Shown: in pieces, positions 17,344 to 27,208 of the stretch
Layout: every line of letters starts with the position of its first letter
Numbering within the stretch: position 1 is the first letter of the stretch
DNA from: Dehalococcoidia bacterium
Lineage (GTDB): Bacteria; Chloroflexota; Dehalococcoidia; Lucifugimonadales; Lucifugimonadaceae
Direction of reading: 5' to 3'
NCBI GenBank assembly: GCA_022824185.1
Contig: JAJEAU010000018.1
Span: 1-33,102, forward strand
DNA length: 33,102 nt
Notes under the pieces: model-generated
Database searches by the model: none
Told to the model about the DNA's origin: nothing
Seen by the model: the letters and a program-made list of their open reading frames with translations, nothing else
Position numbers and translations under genes: made by a program

Positions 17344-18279
17344 ATGTTGATTCGGACAGTTTCTCGTAGCGAGGTTGGTGATCTGCACTCGATCTTGCGG
17401 TCGGTTGGACCGCATGGGCATCGCGAGTGGGCAGTCGAGAGCAAATCCTCGTTACTTGCGACTCTTGACAACCCACGATTGGATCCGGATCTGGGAGGTT
17501 GGTCGGTTGGATTCGAGAACGGTCTTGCGATTGGATATTCGCTTGTGGAATCCGAGCTGAATATCGGCCGCATGATCGTCGGACTGGCGGTGCTCCCGGG
17601 GCGGGAAGATGCGTTGAGCGACCTGCTGGAGGAAGGGGTGAAGCGTGCGATTAAGGTTGCAGAGACTGAGCGATTTGAGATTCACGTGGCGGTTAGGGAT
17701 ACGGAGGAGAGATCAGTTGTTGATGCGCTCGAGGCGAAGGGATTCGAGGTGGTTCGAACGGTTCTCAAGATGCGCGTCGATGTTGCAGATGTCGAGTTAA
17801 ATGAGGGAGAGGTTCCGACCGGTTCGATGATCCGGGACGCAAACATGGCGGACTCTGGCGAGGCATTCGTAGTGACCAACCTTCACAACGCCTGCTTTAC
17901 AGGAAGTTGGGGGTTTTCACCGAATACTGTCGACGAGATCATCGGTCGGACTGCTGCGGACGCGGCGCGGAACGGTTTTTCGCCGATTGTCGTGTTGGAG
18001 GATGAGACTGAAGGTGTCGTGTCTGCGTATAACTGGATCACATTGAACGAGGGTGACGGGCGAGTTGAAATGGTGGGCGTCCACCCTTCAATGCGTGGAA
18101 GACGATTGGGGTGGGCGATATTCAACGCAGGGGTTGAGCGGTTGATCGAACATGGTGCAACGACGTTGAGTTTGGACGTGGATTCGCAGAATCCGCCAGC
18201 TCGCCGGATTTATGAATCCGCCGGTTACCGAACCTATTCCGAGGTCAACTACTTCGGGCTTGAGATGGTGAAGGACTAA
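17344..18279 (+). CDS. Tandem-GNAT N-acetyltransferase (MshD-like architecture)
   Basis: 311 residues with two GNAT halves. The N-terminal half (about 1-140) is degenerate. The C-terminal half (about 155-305) has a clear acetyl-CoA motif [21 protein letters not shown], i.e. R-G-R-R-L-G-W-A, followed by [13 protein letters not shown]. Two-domain GNATs of this length include mycothiol synthase MshD, but many relatives have other substrates. It is transcribed away from the ilv promoter, from a start codon only 57 nt beyond that promoter's -35 box. Its 3' end overlaps the convergent GH15 gene by 4 nt. The start ATG 17344 lacks a strong ribosome site. Confidence 0.78.
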   Translation: MLIRTVSRSEVGDLHSILRSVGPHGHREWAVESKSSLLATLDNPRLDPDLGGWSVGFENGLAIGYSLVESELNIGRMIVGLAVLPGREDALSDLLEEGVKRAIKVAETERFEIHVAVRDTEERSVVDALEAKGFEVVRTVLKMRVDVADVELNEGEVPTGSMIRDANMADSGEAFVVTNLHNACFTGSWGFSPNTVDEIIGRTAADAARNGFSPIVVLEDETEGVVSAYNWITLNEGDGRVEMVGVHPSMRGRRLGWAIFNAGVERLIEHGATTLSLDVDSQNPPARRIYESAGYRTYSEVNYFGLEMVKD

Positions 18280-20105
18280 GCCCGCGATCCGAGCGCCCGG
18301 TCCAAATTAAACGCCGCCGAGATCAGCGCTAGGTGGGTGAAGGCTTGGGGGAAGTTGCCCAAATGTTCACCCTTGGGTCCGATTTCTTCTGAATAAAGGC
18401 CCAAGTGATTCGCGTATCCCAGCATGTGCTCGAACATCATCCGAGCCTCATCGAGAAGCGAAGGATCTGATCGACCGGCGCGAGTCAGGGCTTCGACGAG
18501 CCAGAAGGTGCACATGTTGAAGGTTCCTTCTTCACCTTCGAGCCCGTCTGCGGTTTCGTTCAGGTTGTATCGATAGACAAGATTTGAGTAAACGAGCCCA
18601 CCGTTGGCTGGTGATCTTCGTATGGCATTGAGGGTTTTGAGCATGCGGGGGTCAGAAGGCGACATGAAGAAGACCATCGGCATTATCAGGTTCGACGCAT
18701 CGAGTGCGTCCCTGCCGTAGGCTTGCGTGAAAGCTTGGACTTCTTCGCTCCAACCGTGTTCAATGATCTCCTCGTAGATCTCGTCTCGCACCCTTGTCCA
18801 TCGTTCGGTGTCGCTCGGGAAGGATCTCTTGGCGGCCAGCCTGATGGCCCGGTCGATTGCCACCCAACACATCAATTTGGAGTAGACGAAATGCGCGCGT
18901 CCGCCGCGCACTTCCCAGATTCCTTCATCTGGGCGGTGCCAGTTGTCGCACACCCAGTTGATGATGTTGCGGAGATGGGACCAGAAGTCATACGAGATTG
19001 GCGTCTGGTACTTGTTCGAAAGGTAAACGGCGTCCATGAGTTCGCCATAGATGTCAAGTTGAAGCTGGTCCGCAGCTCCGTTGCCGACGCGAACAGGCTT
19101 CGAGTCCATGTAACCCGATAGGTGCTCGAGAGTGTGCTCCTCGAGTTCATGACTACCGTCGATGCCGTACATGATCTTCAGTGGCCCGTTATCCGCGCTA
19201 TCGACGCAGCGATCCTGCAACCATTCCATGAATCGACCAGCCTCTTCTGTCAGACCGATTCTCAACAATCCGTAGACGCTGAACGCGGCGTCTCGGATCC
19301 AGGTGTAGCGATAGTCCCAATTCCTTACTCCGCCAAGGTCTTCAGGAAGGCTCGTGGTGGGTGCGGCGACAAATGCGCCAGTTGGTTCGTAGGTCAAGAG
19401 CTTTAGGACGAGGGCGGAGCGGTGAACCATTTCGCGCCAACGGCCCGTGTAGGTGCACTTGTTGATCCACCGTCGCCAATAATCCACGGTGTCATCGAAG
19501 AGCAGTTCAATGCGTGTTGGGTCGAATCGGTCGGGGCGCTCGACGTGTTCGACAGCGTCGATCACCATGTACTCTGTGTGACCTTCGCGAATTTCGAAAT
19601 CGACTATGACTCGGTTTTCGACGATTTTGGGCGGCACGGTGCTCCAATAGTCGAGCGCTAAGTCTGGGGAGATGAACCGGACGCTCTCGTCGACATAAAC
19701 CGCATCGTGATCGTCCCTGCCGTAGTTGAAGCTCGGAGCACATTCGACTTGCATGTGCAGATTGCCACGAACACCAGTTACTCGTCGGATCAATACGTGA
19801 TCGGTTTCCCCTGCGAACCGGGTCCGGACCGGCATGAAGTCGACGACTTGGGCGACGCCTTCTTCGGAGGTGAAGTGAGTGACCAAGACATTGGTTTCTG
19901 GCAAGTAGTACTGCGTAGAGCGCACGTCGTCGATAGTCGGATGAATTGAAAAGTGACCACCCTTTTCGTCGTCGAGAATCGACGCAAAGATTGAGGGCGA
20001 ATCAAATCGCGGAGCGCAGAACCAGTCGATCGTACCGTCTACGCCCACAAGCGCGGCCGTGTACAGGTCACCAATAATGCCGTGATCTTCGATTCGACAA
20101 TACAC
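18276..20105 (-). CDS. Glycoside hydrolase family 15 (glucoamylase / trehalase-like)
   Basis: 609 residues. The N-terminal domain begins with the family's [18 protein letters not shown], then [18 protein letters not shown]. The (alpha/alpha)6 barrel has [15 protein letters not shown] (261-275), [10 protein letters not shown] (393-402), [17 protein letters not shown] (524-540), and near the end [22 protein letters not shown] (571-592). Catalytic glutamates are expected in the DEGIWE and SEE blocks. Bacterial relatives act on maltodextrins or trehalose; which one cannot be decided. No signal peptide is seen, so it is probably cytosolic. The start is a GTG (20103-20105) with GGAG 8-10 nt upstream. 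It lies 45 nt after the GT4 gene. Confidence 0.9.
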   Translation of the reverse strand: MYCRIEDHGIIGDLYTAALVGVDGTIDWFCAPRFDSPSIFASILDDEKGGHFSIHPTIDDVRSTQYYLPETNVLVTHFTSEEGVAQVVDFMPVRTRFAGETDHVLIRRVTGVRGNLHMQVECAPSFNYGRDDHDAVYVDESVRFISPDLALDYWSTVPPKIVENRVIVDFEIREGHTEYMVIDAVEHVERPDRFDPTRIELLFDDTVDYWRRWINKCTYTGRWREMVHRSALVLKLLTYEPTGAFVAAPTTSLPEDLGGVRNWDYRYTWIRDAAFSVYGLLRIGLTEEAGRFMEWLQDRCVDSADNGPLKIMYGIDGSHELEEHTLEHLSGYMDSKPVRVGNGAADQLQLDIYGELMDAVYLSNKYQTPISYDFWSHLRNIINWVCDNWHRPDEGIWEVRGGRAHFVYSKLMCWVAIDRAIRLAAKRSFPSDTERWTRVRDEIYEEIIEHGWSEEVQAFTQAYGRDALDASNLIMPMVFFMSPSDPRMLKTLNAIRRSPANGGLVYSNLVYRYNLNETADGLEGEEGTFNMCTFWLVEALTRAGRSDPSLLDEARMMFEHMLGYANHLGLYSEEIGPKGEHLGNFPQAFTHLALISAAFNLDRALGSRA

Positions 20106-20150
20106 AGTTGCAGCTCCGACCCTGACGGGTTGCTCGGTAATGAAATGGAA

Positions 20151-21350
20151 TTATCGCAGAACAGAAGGGATGCTTCTAGTCAACTTGATTCGATTGTAGA
20201 TTTTCAGCAACGATTCGGCGGTGTTGTCCCAAGATAACGATTCTGCTCTTTTGCGTGCCGACTCGGATAGCGCGTTCCGCAAGTCGGCGTTTTCCATTAC
20301 TCGAATGATCTTCTCGGCGTAGAGATGCGGATCCCGTTCTTGGACCAGGAATCCTGTCTCGCCGTCGACCACGATCGACCGTAGACCGTCGACATCTGCA
20401 ACAATTGCAGGGGTGCCGCATGAAGCGGCCTCAAGCACCGCGAGTCCGAATGTTTCGTGGAACGACGGAGCGACGATGCAAGCCGCGGAAGAGTAGATCT
20501 CTGGGAGTTCCGATTGCTCCACGACTCCGGGCAACTTCACACGATTTGACAGCCTTAACTTAGAGATGCGACTGAGGACCCGGCGGATCTCGTCCGAGGA
20601 GCCGCCACCGACGATCTGCAATTCGGCGTCGGGTTGACTTACCGAGACGATCGCAAAGGCGTCCAATAGTAGGTCCACGCCTTTCAACGCATCCAATCTG
20701 CCTACGTAAAGGACGCGAGATGGAGCTTTCGTCTGGTTCTTCGCCGTCGATGGCAGGTCAAACATCTGGTTATCGACGCCGGGTGGCACGATGGCGATCT
20801 TGTCTTTGGCAAGACCAAATTCGGTCGCGATGTGGTCTGCTTCGCCTTCCGTCCAGACCACGACCGTATCGGCGTCGTTTGCGATCTGGGCTTCGCTGAT
20901 GAATCTGATTTCGGGTTCGCTTTGCTCAGGCCAGACTTTCTTCTTGATGCTGGCGAGAGTGTGGAAACTCGTAACGTGGGGTTTGTCCCAGACGCGTGCA
21001 AGTTCTGTGCCAACGATCCCGGACAGCCAATAGTGTGAAGCGATTACATCGTGATCCAGGTTGCGTCGCTCGGCATATGCGATCACGGAAGAGACGAACT
21101 CGGGCAAGATGTCGGGGAGTTCATCTTTATGTAACGACGGCTGACCCGCGGGGATGTGGACGAGCTCGTAGGATCGTTGGCACGCCGAGTTTGCCATTGA
21201 GGCGTGTGCGCGGGCATACACACGAACTGTGTGTCCTCGTTTCGCTAAGCGATCCGAGACTTCGTCGACATAGACGTTCATCCCACCTGCATCAGTTCCA
21301 CCGGGCTGAATGCACGGGCATCCGTGGACGCTTATGGTTGCGATGCGCAT
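20151..21350 (-). CDS. GT4 glycosyltransferase, MshA-like
   Basis: 399 residues with a GT-B fold. The N-terminus, beginning RIATISVHGCP and continuing GGTDAGGMNVYVDEVSDRL, closely follows the pattern of MshA (UDP-GlcNAc:inositol-3-phosphate transferase) and related sucrose-phosphate-synthase-type GT4 enzymes. The donor-binding half has VLYVGRLDALKGVDLLLDAF and the E-x7-E signature HETFGLAVLEAASCGTP. Acceptor and donor cannot be fixed from motifs. The neighbouring GH15 gene (45 nt downstream) suggests either glycogen/trehalose-type metabolism or a glycoconjugate role. Confidence 0.85.
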   Translation of the reverse strand: MRIATISVHGCPCIQPGGTDAGGMNVYVDEVSDRLAKRGHTVRVYARAHASMANSACQRSYELVHIPAGQPSLHKDELPDILPEFVSSVIAYAERRNLDHDVIASHYWLSGIVGTELARVWDKPHVTSFHTLASIKKKVWPEQSEPEIRFISEAQIANDADTVVVWTEGEADHIATEFGLAKDKIAIVPPGVDNQMFDLPSTAKNQTKAPSRVLYVGRLDALKGVDLLLDAFAIVSVSQPDAELQIVGGGSSDEIRRVLSRISKLRLSNRVKLPGVVEQSELPEIYSSAACIVAPSFHETFGLAVLEAASCGTPAIVADVDGLRSIVVDGETGFLVQERDPHLYAEKIIRVMENADLRNALSESARKRAESLSWDNTAESLLKIYNRIKLTRSIPSVLR

Positions 21351-21401
21351 ATAGATTTCTATCTTCTGGCGATCGGCGCATCTATCGTCGGAATCAGACG
21401 A

Positions 21402-22415
21402 CTATGGCTTTTTGTCGAGGCGTGCAGTGAAAATGTGTCGGTCGTACGCGCCAAGGTGGTATTTGTATCGTTCGTCGCCGCGCATGAAGTCGTAGATTTC
21501 GATGCCTTCTTCGATCGATTTGAGGATGTTAATGGCGTGGTTGAGGAGCCCAACCGCGAGCCAGGATCTCTCAGGATCGTAACCGCTGTTATAGAGGTAC
21601 TTGGTTGAACCGACTTTGAATGCCAACGACGTAGCAACCTTTTCTCCATTCAAGGTCAAGAAGTAGAGCCGGGTGATGTCCATTTCTGCCAGCTTGACAG
21701 CGGCTTCACGGAAAAACGCTTCTCGCTCTACAGTCATGAAGTCCATCTTGTCGATCGAGCTGCCGCGGTGGAGATCGATGAAATCGACCATGTTGTGTTC
21801 GATCTCGTCAGGCGATTTGAACTCGACCTGTTCAACATTCCCGGCATTGTGGAGGCGTCTCAATTTGCGCCGCAGTTCGTGCCTGTGCTTTTTGGAAAGG
21901 GACGAATAGTACTCGTCGACGGTGGCCGGGAGTTTCACACGCGGGGCGACGCCCTCGTCCCAGGTGTGGACTTGCCAGCCGATATCACCGGCTACTTCCT
22001 CGACAGCGTGGATAGTGTGTGAATCTTCGGGCAGCGATTCCAAGACCAATGCGTTTATATCTGGATCGTCGTATAGCGATTGGAGGAGATCTCGGACGTC
22101 TTCTGCGAGGAGTTCTTCGACGTGTTTGAACCCCAGATAGTCAACAAGATCGGTGCCGCCAAGGAAAGTGCAGACACCTTCATCGTTGTTCGAGTCGAGT
22201 CGCAAAGGAGCGATGATCGCGGTCGTGCCATCGGGTCGTACAACGGTCCGTAGCATCAGCTTTGAGTCGCCGCCAAAGTGGTCCCACCAGATGCGATTCC
22301 ATTCGAGGGAATCGAACGCTGAGCTTGCGGGCATCGACTCGAATATGCGTCGCCAATCTTCTGCCAAATCGCCGAACGTTGGCGAGGCGATTCTTGGGGT
22401 TGTCGCAGAAGTCAT
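21402..22415 (-). CDS. BioF2-like / CelD-type GNAT acetyltransferase
   Basis: 337 residues resembling the BioF2-like acetyltransferase domain (GNAT_6), found in proteins with FemAB-like double-GNAT folds that modify polysaccharide or peptide intermediates. Supporting features are WNRIWWDHFG near 45, the basic SKKHRHELRRKLRRL (about 174-188) at the usual domain junction, and the C-terminal GEKVATSLAFKVGSTKYLYN and DPERSWLAVGLLNHAI blocks. Substrate unknown. It lies 19 nt after thrC and 51 nt before the GT4 gene, so it is probably co-transcribed with both. Confidence 0.75.
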   Translation of the reverse strand: MTSATTPRIASPTFGDLAEDWRRIFESMPASSAFDSLEWNRIWWDHFGGDSKLMLRTVVRPDGTTAIIAPLRLDSNNDEGVCTFLGGTDLVDYLGFKHVEELLAEDVRDLLQSLYDDPDINALVLESLPEDSHTIHAVEEVAGDIGWQVHTWDEGVAPRVKLPATVDEYYSSLSKKHRHELRRKLRRLHNAGNVEQVEFKSPDEIEHNMVDFIDLHRGSSIDKMDFMTVEREAFFREAAVKLAEMDITRLYFLTLNGEKVATSLAFKVGSTKYLYNSGYDPERSWLAVGLLNHAINILKSIEEGIEIYDFMRGDERYKYHLGAYDRHIFTARLDKKP

Positions 22416-22434
22416 GTAGATTGCCTCATTCCCG

Positions 22435-23493
22435 TCACTTTGACAGGAGGGCGGCTACTTGGTCGACATCGGGTTCGACGTATTCGAGCTCGACCAAGGC
22501 GTGGTTTTCGACGGTAGTCGGATCTTTCAATCCCATCCCCGTCAATATACACACGACCTTCATTTCCTCAAACTGTTGCCCTTGCGCCGCCAGTTTGATG
22601 AGGCCGGCCACCGAGGCGGCTGAAGCGGGTTCGCAGAAAATGCCTTCGTCTCGAGCCAGTCGGATGTATGCCTCGATTATCTCAGCGTCGGTCACGGCGT
22701 CGATGTCGCCTTCCGACTCGTCTCGTGCGGCAACCGCCTTGTCCCAACTAGCAGGGTTTCCGATGCGTATTGCGCTGGCGATCGTCTGGGGTTCGTGGAT
22801 CGGTTCGCCTTTCACGATCGGTGCCGCGCCGGCGGCTTGGAATCCCATCATGCGCGGAAGCTTGCTGATTTGCTCGTCGATCCGATACTCGTTGAATCCT
22901 TTCCAGTATGCGGAGATGTTGCCGGCGTTGCCCACTGGTATGCAGATCATGTCTGGTGCATCGCCCAAAGCATCTGAGATCTCAAACGATGCCGTTTTTT
23001 GGCCTTCGAGACGATACGGGTTCAATGAGTTTACGAGTTCGATTGAGAGTTCGGTCGATAGATCACGGACCATCTTCAATGCGTCGTCGAAGTTGCCATC
23101 AACGGCCAAGATTCTGGCGCCGTACGCCATCGCTTGGGCCAGTTTCCCCAAAGCGATCTCACCAGACGGGACGACGACGAATGCTTGGAGGTTGTATCGG
23201 GCACTGTACGCCGCGGCGGATGCGCTCGTGTTCCCGGTGGAGGCGCAGATCACCCGTTTGCGGCCGCCTTCGAGCGCTTTGGCGATGGCCATGACCATGC
23301 CGCGATCCTTGAACGAACCTGTTGGATTGCAACCCTCGAGCTTGAAGTAGAGGTTGTCACAACCGACCGAGGGGCCGATGTTGGTTGACTTGACCAGAGG
23401 CGTGCTGCCCTCGCCCATCGAGATCATCGGCGTGCGCGCGTTGACCGGAAGGAACTCCTTGTATCTCTCGATTACGCCGATGGTGCCGTTCAA
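22435..23493 (-). CDS. thrC: Threonine synthase
   Basis: 352 residues; PLP enzyme converting O-phosphohomoserine to threonine. The PLP lysine is K62 in NPTGSFKDRGM. Other blocks are GEGSTPLV, ASTGNTSASAAAY (Gly/Ser-rich phosphate loop), NSLNPYRLEGQKT and IPVGNAGN. I prefer a TTG start at 23491-23493, because GAGGGA lies just before it and the product then starts like other ThrC proteins (NGTIGVIERYKEFLP). An in-frame ATG at 23533-23535 would add 14 unfamiliar residues and has its GGAG directly touching the ATG. The TTG start leaves 51 nt after hom. Confidence 0.93.
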   Translation of the reverse strand: MNGTIGVIERYKEFLPVNARTPMISMGEGSTPLVKSTNIGPSVGCDNLYFKLEGCNPTGSFKDRGMVMAIAKALEGGRKRVICASTGNTSASAAAYSARYNLQAFVVVPSGEIALGKLAQAMAYGARILAVDGNFDDALKMVRDLSTELSIELVNSLNPYRLEGQKTASFEISDALGDAPDMICIPVGNAGNISAYWKGFNEYRIDEQISKLPRMMGFQAAGAAPIVKGEPIHEPQTIASAIRIGNPASWDKAVAARDESEGDIDAVTDAEIIEAYIRLARDEGIFCEPASAASVAGLIKLAAQGQQFEEMKVVCILTGMGLKDPTTVENHALVELEYVEPDVDQVAALLSK

Positions 23494-23544
23494 AGGTCCC
23501 TCACAATTCGCGGGTCGTGATCGCCCGCAGACCATCTCCGGCCA

Positions 23545-24852
23545 CTAAACAGTGTCGTAATCTTCGACGCGGATCAGGTTCTCTAACGATGCAACAACAT
23601 CCAATTGTCGCAGACGCGCGGCAGTTTCTTGCATGTTGGCCTCGCGTGCGGGGTGAGTCATGATCACGAGGTCGGCCAAACCCCGTTCGTCGTCGGCATC
23701 GAATTGGAGGACCGACGCGATGCTGATGTGCCCTTCGCCAAAGACGTTCGCGATCTTCGCCAAAACGCCGAACCTGTCGATGGCCGCAAGTCGCACGTAG
23801 TAACAAACCTCCAAGTCGTCCATACCGACCACGGGAGGTCCGTTTGTTGCAGACGGGCTGCCAGTTTGGGACTTTCCGCCGCCGCCATTCCCTAACATCC
23901 CATGAGCTATTCGCAACACATCCCCCATCACCGCACTTGCCGTCGGTCCCGCTCCAGCTCCTCTGCCCTGTAGCCACAGTGGCCCCAGAAGATCGCCGTT
24001 GAGTTCAACTGCGTTCAATACACCGTTGACTTTGGCCATCGGTACATCGTTTGGAACGAGCGCGGGGTGCACACGGCACCGGATGCCGTCCGAACCACTG
24101 CGCGCAATGGCGAGCAACTTGATCGTGTACCCCAATGCGCCGGCATACCTGAGGTCTTTGGCCCCGATGTTGCGGATACCCTCGCGATGGATCGTGTCTG
24201 GGAGAGCCGATGCCCCAAACGCCAAACGAGCAAGAATCGAAAGTTTGTACATGGCGTCGTGCGCATCGACGTCGGCCGTAGGATCGGCTTCGGCGAATCC
24301 GAGTTCCTGCGCCTCTTCGAGAGCGTCTTCGAACGAACTTCCAGCCTCATCCATCGAGGAGAGAATGTAGTTTGTCGTGCCGTTGATGATTGCTCGGATA
24401 CTCTCGATCCGGTTTGCGCTGAGGCTGTCTTGGATGACTGCCAATACCGGTATTCCGCCACCGACGCTTGCTTCGTAAGAGAGTGTGACGCCGTTGTCAG
24501 CAGCGAGGCCGACCAACTCGTCGCCGTGTTTTGCGAGCGCCTCTTTGTTTGCGGTGACTACGTGTTTGCCCGAGCGCATGGCAGCGGCCATGTAGGAACG
24601 GGCAGGCTCTTCTCCGCCCATGACCTCCACGATGAGGTCGTTGCGGTCGTCGCTCAACACCTGCTCGGGGTCAGTGGTCAGCAGACCAGATGGGACTCCC
24701 TCTCGACTGCGATTGATGTCGCGGACTAAAACTCCGTTCAATGTGAGATTCGATGCCGCACCATCGGTGGCATCAAGAATCACACGTGCGACTTGTGAGC
24801 CGACGACTCCGGCACCCAGCAGCCCGACTCCCGTCTTCTGATCAACAGGCAT
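23545..24852 (-). CDS. hom: Homoserine dehydrogenase
   Basis: 435 residues; NAD(P)H reduction of aspartate semialdehyde to homoserine. The Rossmann motif is GLLGAGVVG (10-18). The catalytic domain has VVTANKEALAKHGDEL, the GGGIPV turn and INGTTNYILSSM, followed by GFAEADPTADVDAHDAMYK. A C-terminal ACT domain (about 350-435, YYVRLAAIDRFGVLAKIANVF) implies threonine feedback control. A Gly/Ser-rich linker precedes it. It starts 3 nt after the stop of the SurA-like gene, indicating coupling. Confidence 0.96.
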   Translation of the reverse strand: MPVDQKTGVGLLGAGVVGSQVARVILDATDGAASNLTLNGVLVRDINRSREGVPSGLLTTDPEQVLSDDRNDLIVEVMGGEEPARSYMAAAMRSGKHVVTANKEALAKHGDELVGLAADNGVTLSYEASVGGGIPVLAVIQDSLSANRIESIRAIINGTTNYILSSMDEAGSSFEDALEEAQELGFAEADPTADVDAHDAMYKLSILARLAFGASALPDTIHREGIRNIGAKDLRYAGALGYTIKLLAIARSGSDGIRCRVHPALVPNDVPMAKVNGVLNAVELNGDLLGPLWLQGRGAGAGPTASAVMGDVLRIAHGMLGNGGGGKSQTGSPSATNGPPVVGMDDLEVCYYVRLAAIDRFGVLAKIANVFGEGHISIASVLQFDADDERGLADLVIMTHPAREANMQETAARLRQLDVVASLENLIRVEDYDTV

Positions 24853-24855
24853 GGA

Positions 24856-26055
24856 TTACTGACCGAGTGCCTGGTTGAGGTCTTCTAGCGATGAGAACTG
24901 CGATTCGGGCGTCGCAGTCGCGACGATGGCAGCCAAACGGACTTGTCGATTGATCCAGTCGTAGACCTCGCTGTTCAACGAAATAGCCGTCTTGAAATCG
25001 CCCCGGTGTTCGTTGATGTACCGATCTACTTCGAGGTTCGCCAAGGCGTCGAAGTGTTCATTTGAGATCTCACGTGCATCAGTGAAATCAGACACGATGT
25101 GTGCCGTCCAAAGTTGCGTGCCCTCGTCATAACGACCGCCGCTCAAAGTCCTCAAAGGCAAAACTCGGTCTCCCTTTGAACCATCCTCATTGGCTTTATG
25201 AGCAAAAAGGATCGAGTCCAAGTCCGATCGTACGCCTTCGGGCAGCCAACCGATATATCCGCGATCCCGCAAGACATTGGGGTCTTCAGACAAGTCGACC
25301 GTGATGTCATAAACAGCCCGGCCCGACGCGAGGTCACGTTCGATTCGATTGATGGTTGCTTGACTGACGTCTTGCAACACGATTTGATAAACCTCAGCAT
25401 GAGGTTGGATCCGCGGCATGTTTTCGCCCAAAGCGTCCCGCAATCGCTCCTTGAACATGCCTTTACGGATGAAATCACGGTAAACGGCCTCGTCTAAGCC
25501 GATTCGGTTGAGGAACTGCTTTTTGGTTTCTTCGACGTTGGATCGATGCTCACGCATAGAGGCGTCCGAAGTAGTTTCCGCTACGAAACCAAGCAGCGAT
25601 TCGAGCTGCGCGTCAACTTCGTGTTGTTCGACCGTGATGCCGAACCTAGGTGCCAAGTGGTAGGCGAGTTCGTTTGACTGGAGTGTCTGCATCGCCTCGA
25701 ACGCGGAGGTGCCGAGTTCGAACGGGACGCCAAGGTCTTCGCTGAGCCGTTGGAAGAATCGGATGTAGTTGACGATGTCGCCGCGGGTGTAAATCGAGTC
25801 TTCGACTTGGACAGCGATCTCGGTTGGTGGTTCGACGTACTGTCGGTAGAAGCCGTAGCCAGGGATGGCTAAGACGATGAGGACGAAAATCAACGCACCG
25901 ATGATGAACGGTCGGTTCCGCAACGCGGCACGTTCCCGTCGCCGCATCATCTCGAATCGCGAGATTCCCCTGCGGTTCGTGATGCTACGCTGCCCGGCGC
26001 GATACGTGCCAAGCGGAGCGTGAGAGAATGTGCTGCGTTCCTGTTCGTTGGCCAT
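24856..26055 (-). CDS. Membrane-anchored SurA/PrsA-like foldase (parvulin-type PPIase)
   Basis: 399 residues. A basic N-terminal tail of about 48 residues is followed by one membrane segment (about 50-70, FIIGALIFVLIVLAIPGYGF), then an extracytoplasmic SurA_N-like helical region (about 80-235). A parvulin-like region follows at about 236-350, containing HAEVYQIVLQD and GYIGWLPEG. It probably helps fold exported proteins, possibly as prolyl isomerase or as a pure chaperone. Its stop is 3 nt from hom, although the functions look unrelated. A hairpin pairing 26116-26122 with 26148-26154 lies between it and rpsR. Confidence 0.8.
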   Translation of the reverse strand: MANEQERSTFSHAPLGTYRAGQRSITNRRGISRFEMMRRRERAALRNRPFIIGALIFVLIVLAIPGYGFYRQYVEPPTEIAVQVEDSIYTRGDIVNYIRFFQRLSEDLGVPFELGTSAFEAMQTLQSNELAYHLAPRFGITVEQHEVDAQLESLLGFVAETTSDASMREHRSNVEETKKQFLNRIGLDEAVYRDFIRKGMFKERLRDALGENMPRIQPHAEVYQIVLQDVSQATINRIERDLASGRAVYDITVDLSEDPNVLRDRGYIGWLPEGVRSDLDSILFAHKANEDGSKGDRVLPLRTLSGGRYDEGTQLWTAHIVSDFTDAREISNEHFDALANLEVDRYINEHRGDFKTAISLNSEVYDWINRQVRLAAIVATATPESQFSSLEDLNQALGQ

Positions 26056-26158
26056 CGCTACAGAGTAAAGAAAGTCGGCATCGACCGATCAATCGTTATT
26101 TTACGCTCTGCGACAAACGGCGACCGATCACGCGATGGTGCCCAAAACGCCGTTGCAG

Positions 26159-26629
26159 TTATTCGTCGTCGCCAGAATCTGCGGCGGTATCCTGCTCAAC
26201 TGCGCCGTTGTTAGCGGCGACGTCTGTTTGAGGAACGGTTTGGGCTTGCTGATCGGATGCTTGCGGCGCCTGCGCGTTAGTGTCGGCTTGCGGTTCGTCT
26301 CCTTCAGCGTCAGTGTCTGGTCGACGCTGAGTTTCGGTCTGGACCGAGCCAGTGACGTAAGTGTGATTAGGGGCCATCGGTATCAACGCGAGATGTTGCG
26401 CTCTCTTGATGGCGCGGGCCAATCTTCGTTGATTCTTAGCGGTTACGCCGATTCGTTGTCCCGACACGATCTTGCCGCGCTCATTGACGAAACGTCGCAT
26501 CAGCTGCACGTCTTTGTAATCGATCTCTTCAGCTTTGAGGACGTTTCGGCCGCGTCGTCGGCGATTGAAACTGGGTGCGCCGCCACCGCGGCGACCGCCA
26601 GTCGGTCGTGCTCTCGAACCTGTTGTCAT
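26159..26629 (-). CDS. rpsR: Ribosomal protein S18 with long acidic C-terminal tail
   Basis: 156 residues against about 75-90 for typical S18. The core (about 26-90) contains [17 protein letters not shown] and [20 protein letters not shown], the classic S18 block. A basic Gly/Arg-rich start (1-27) precedes it. Residues about 92-156 form a Gln/Asp/Ala-rich acidic tail ending DSGDDE, not part of the family fold. The start is ATG 26627-26629 with GGAG 5 nt upstream; an upstream in-frame ATG lacks one. Last gene of rpsF-ssb-ssb-rpsR. Confidence 0.94.
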   Translation of the reverse strand: MTTGSRARPTGGRRGGGAPSFNRRRRGRNVLKAEEIDYKDVQLMRRFVNERGKIVSGQRIGVTAKNQRRLARAIKRAQHLALIPMAPNHTYVTGSVQTETQRRPDTDAEGDEPQADTNAQAPQASDQQAQTVPQTDVAANNGAVEQDTAADSGDDE

Positions 26630-26704
26630 TTCTGCTCCGTGCTGTTCTTCGCGAAATCGCGTCGTCTTTTCAATTGTCATTCACGCAAACGACGGATGTT
26701 CGGC

Positions 26705-27202
26705 TCACCAAGGCAAGTCTTCTAGGTCGTCGCCGTCGCTGGCTGGTTCAAAATCGGGTGCGGGAGCGTAGCCTCCGGCAGATGGAGACGCGGCTTGTTG
26801 AGCCCCGCCACCGCTTTGTGGTTGTTCCCCACCAGGTGGTGGCGGGTAAGAACCGTATCCGCCTTCTTCGCCTTCTTCTCGCCTTGAAAGGTTGATCACG
26901 CGGAATGCGTTCACTTCCAAGCTGGTCCGAGTTACCCCTGCTTGGTTTGTCCACTCGCGTGACGACAGTCTTCCTTCGACGAAGACTCTGGAACCACGCC
27001 GTACGCTGTTAGCAACGCTCTCGGCTTGTTGGCCCCACGAGGCAACGTTGAACCACTCGGTCTCTTCTTGCCATTCGCCGTTGACTTGGTAACTGCGGTT
27101 GACGGCCAAGCTGAAGTTTGCGACTTGGCGACCCGTCGCGGTGAAACGCAACTCGGCGTCACGTCCGGCGTTGCCTATTAGGAGTATCAGGTTGAGACTC
27201 AT
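26705..27202 (-). CDS. ssb: Single-stranded DNA-binding protein, copy 1
   Basis: 165 residues. The OB-fold (about 1-108) has NLILLIGNAGRDAELRFTATG, NFSLAVNRSYQ and EWFNVASWGQQAE. A Gly/Pro/Gln-rich linker leads to the acidic partner-binding tip DDLEDLPW. It covers ssDNA in replication, repair and recombination. It is 6 nt downstream of a second ssb gene and clearly paralogous to it (for example TEWFNVA, RVFVEGRLSSRE against RVFVDGRLSTRE). Confidence 0.95.
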   Translation of the reverse strand: MSLNLILLIGNAGRDAELRFTATGRQVANFSLAVNRSYQVNGEWQEETEWFNVASWGQQAESVANSVRRGSRVFVEGRLSSREWTNQAGVTRTSLEVNAFRVINLSRREEGEEGGYGSYPPPPGGEQPQSGGGAQQAASPSAGGYAPAPDFEPASDGDDLEDLPW

Positions 27203-27208
27203 TGCGAA

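Noticed and set aside
26116..26154. Hairpin between rpsR and the SurA-like gene as a terminator
   Set aside because: The 7-bp stem has a 25-nt loop and no T-run, so it is weak evidence for termination.
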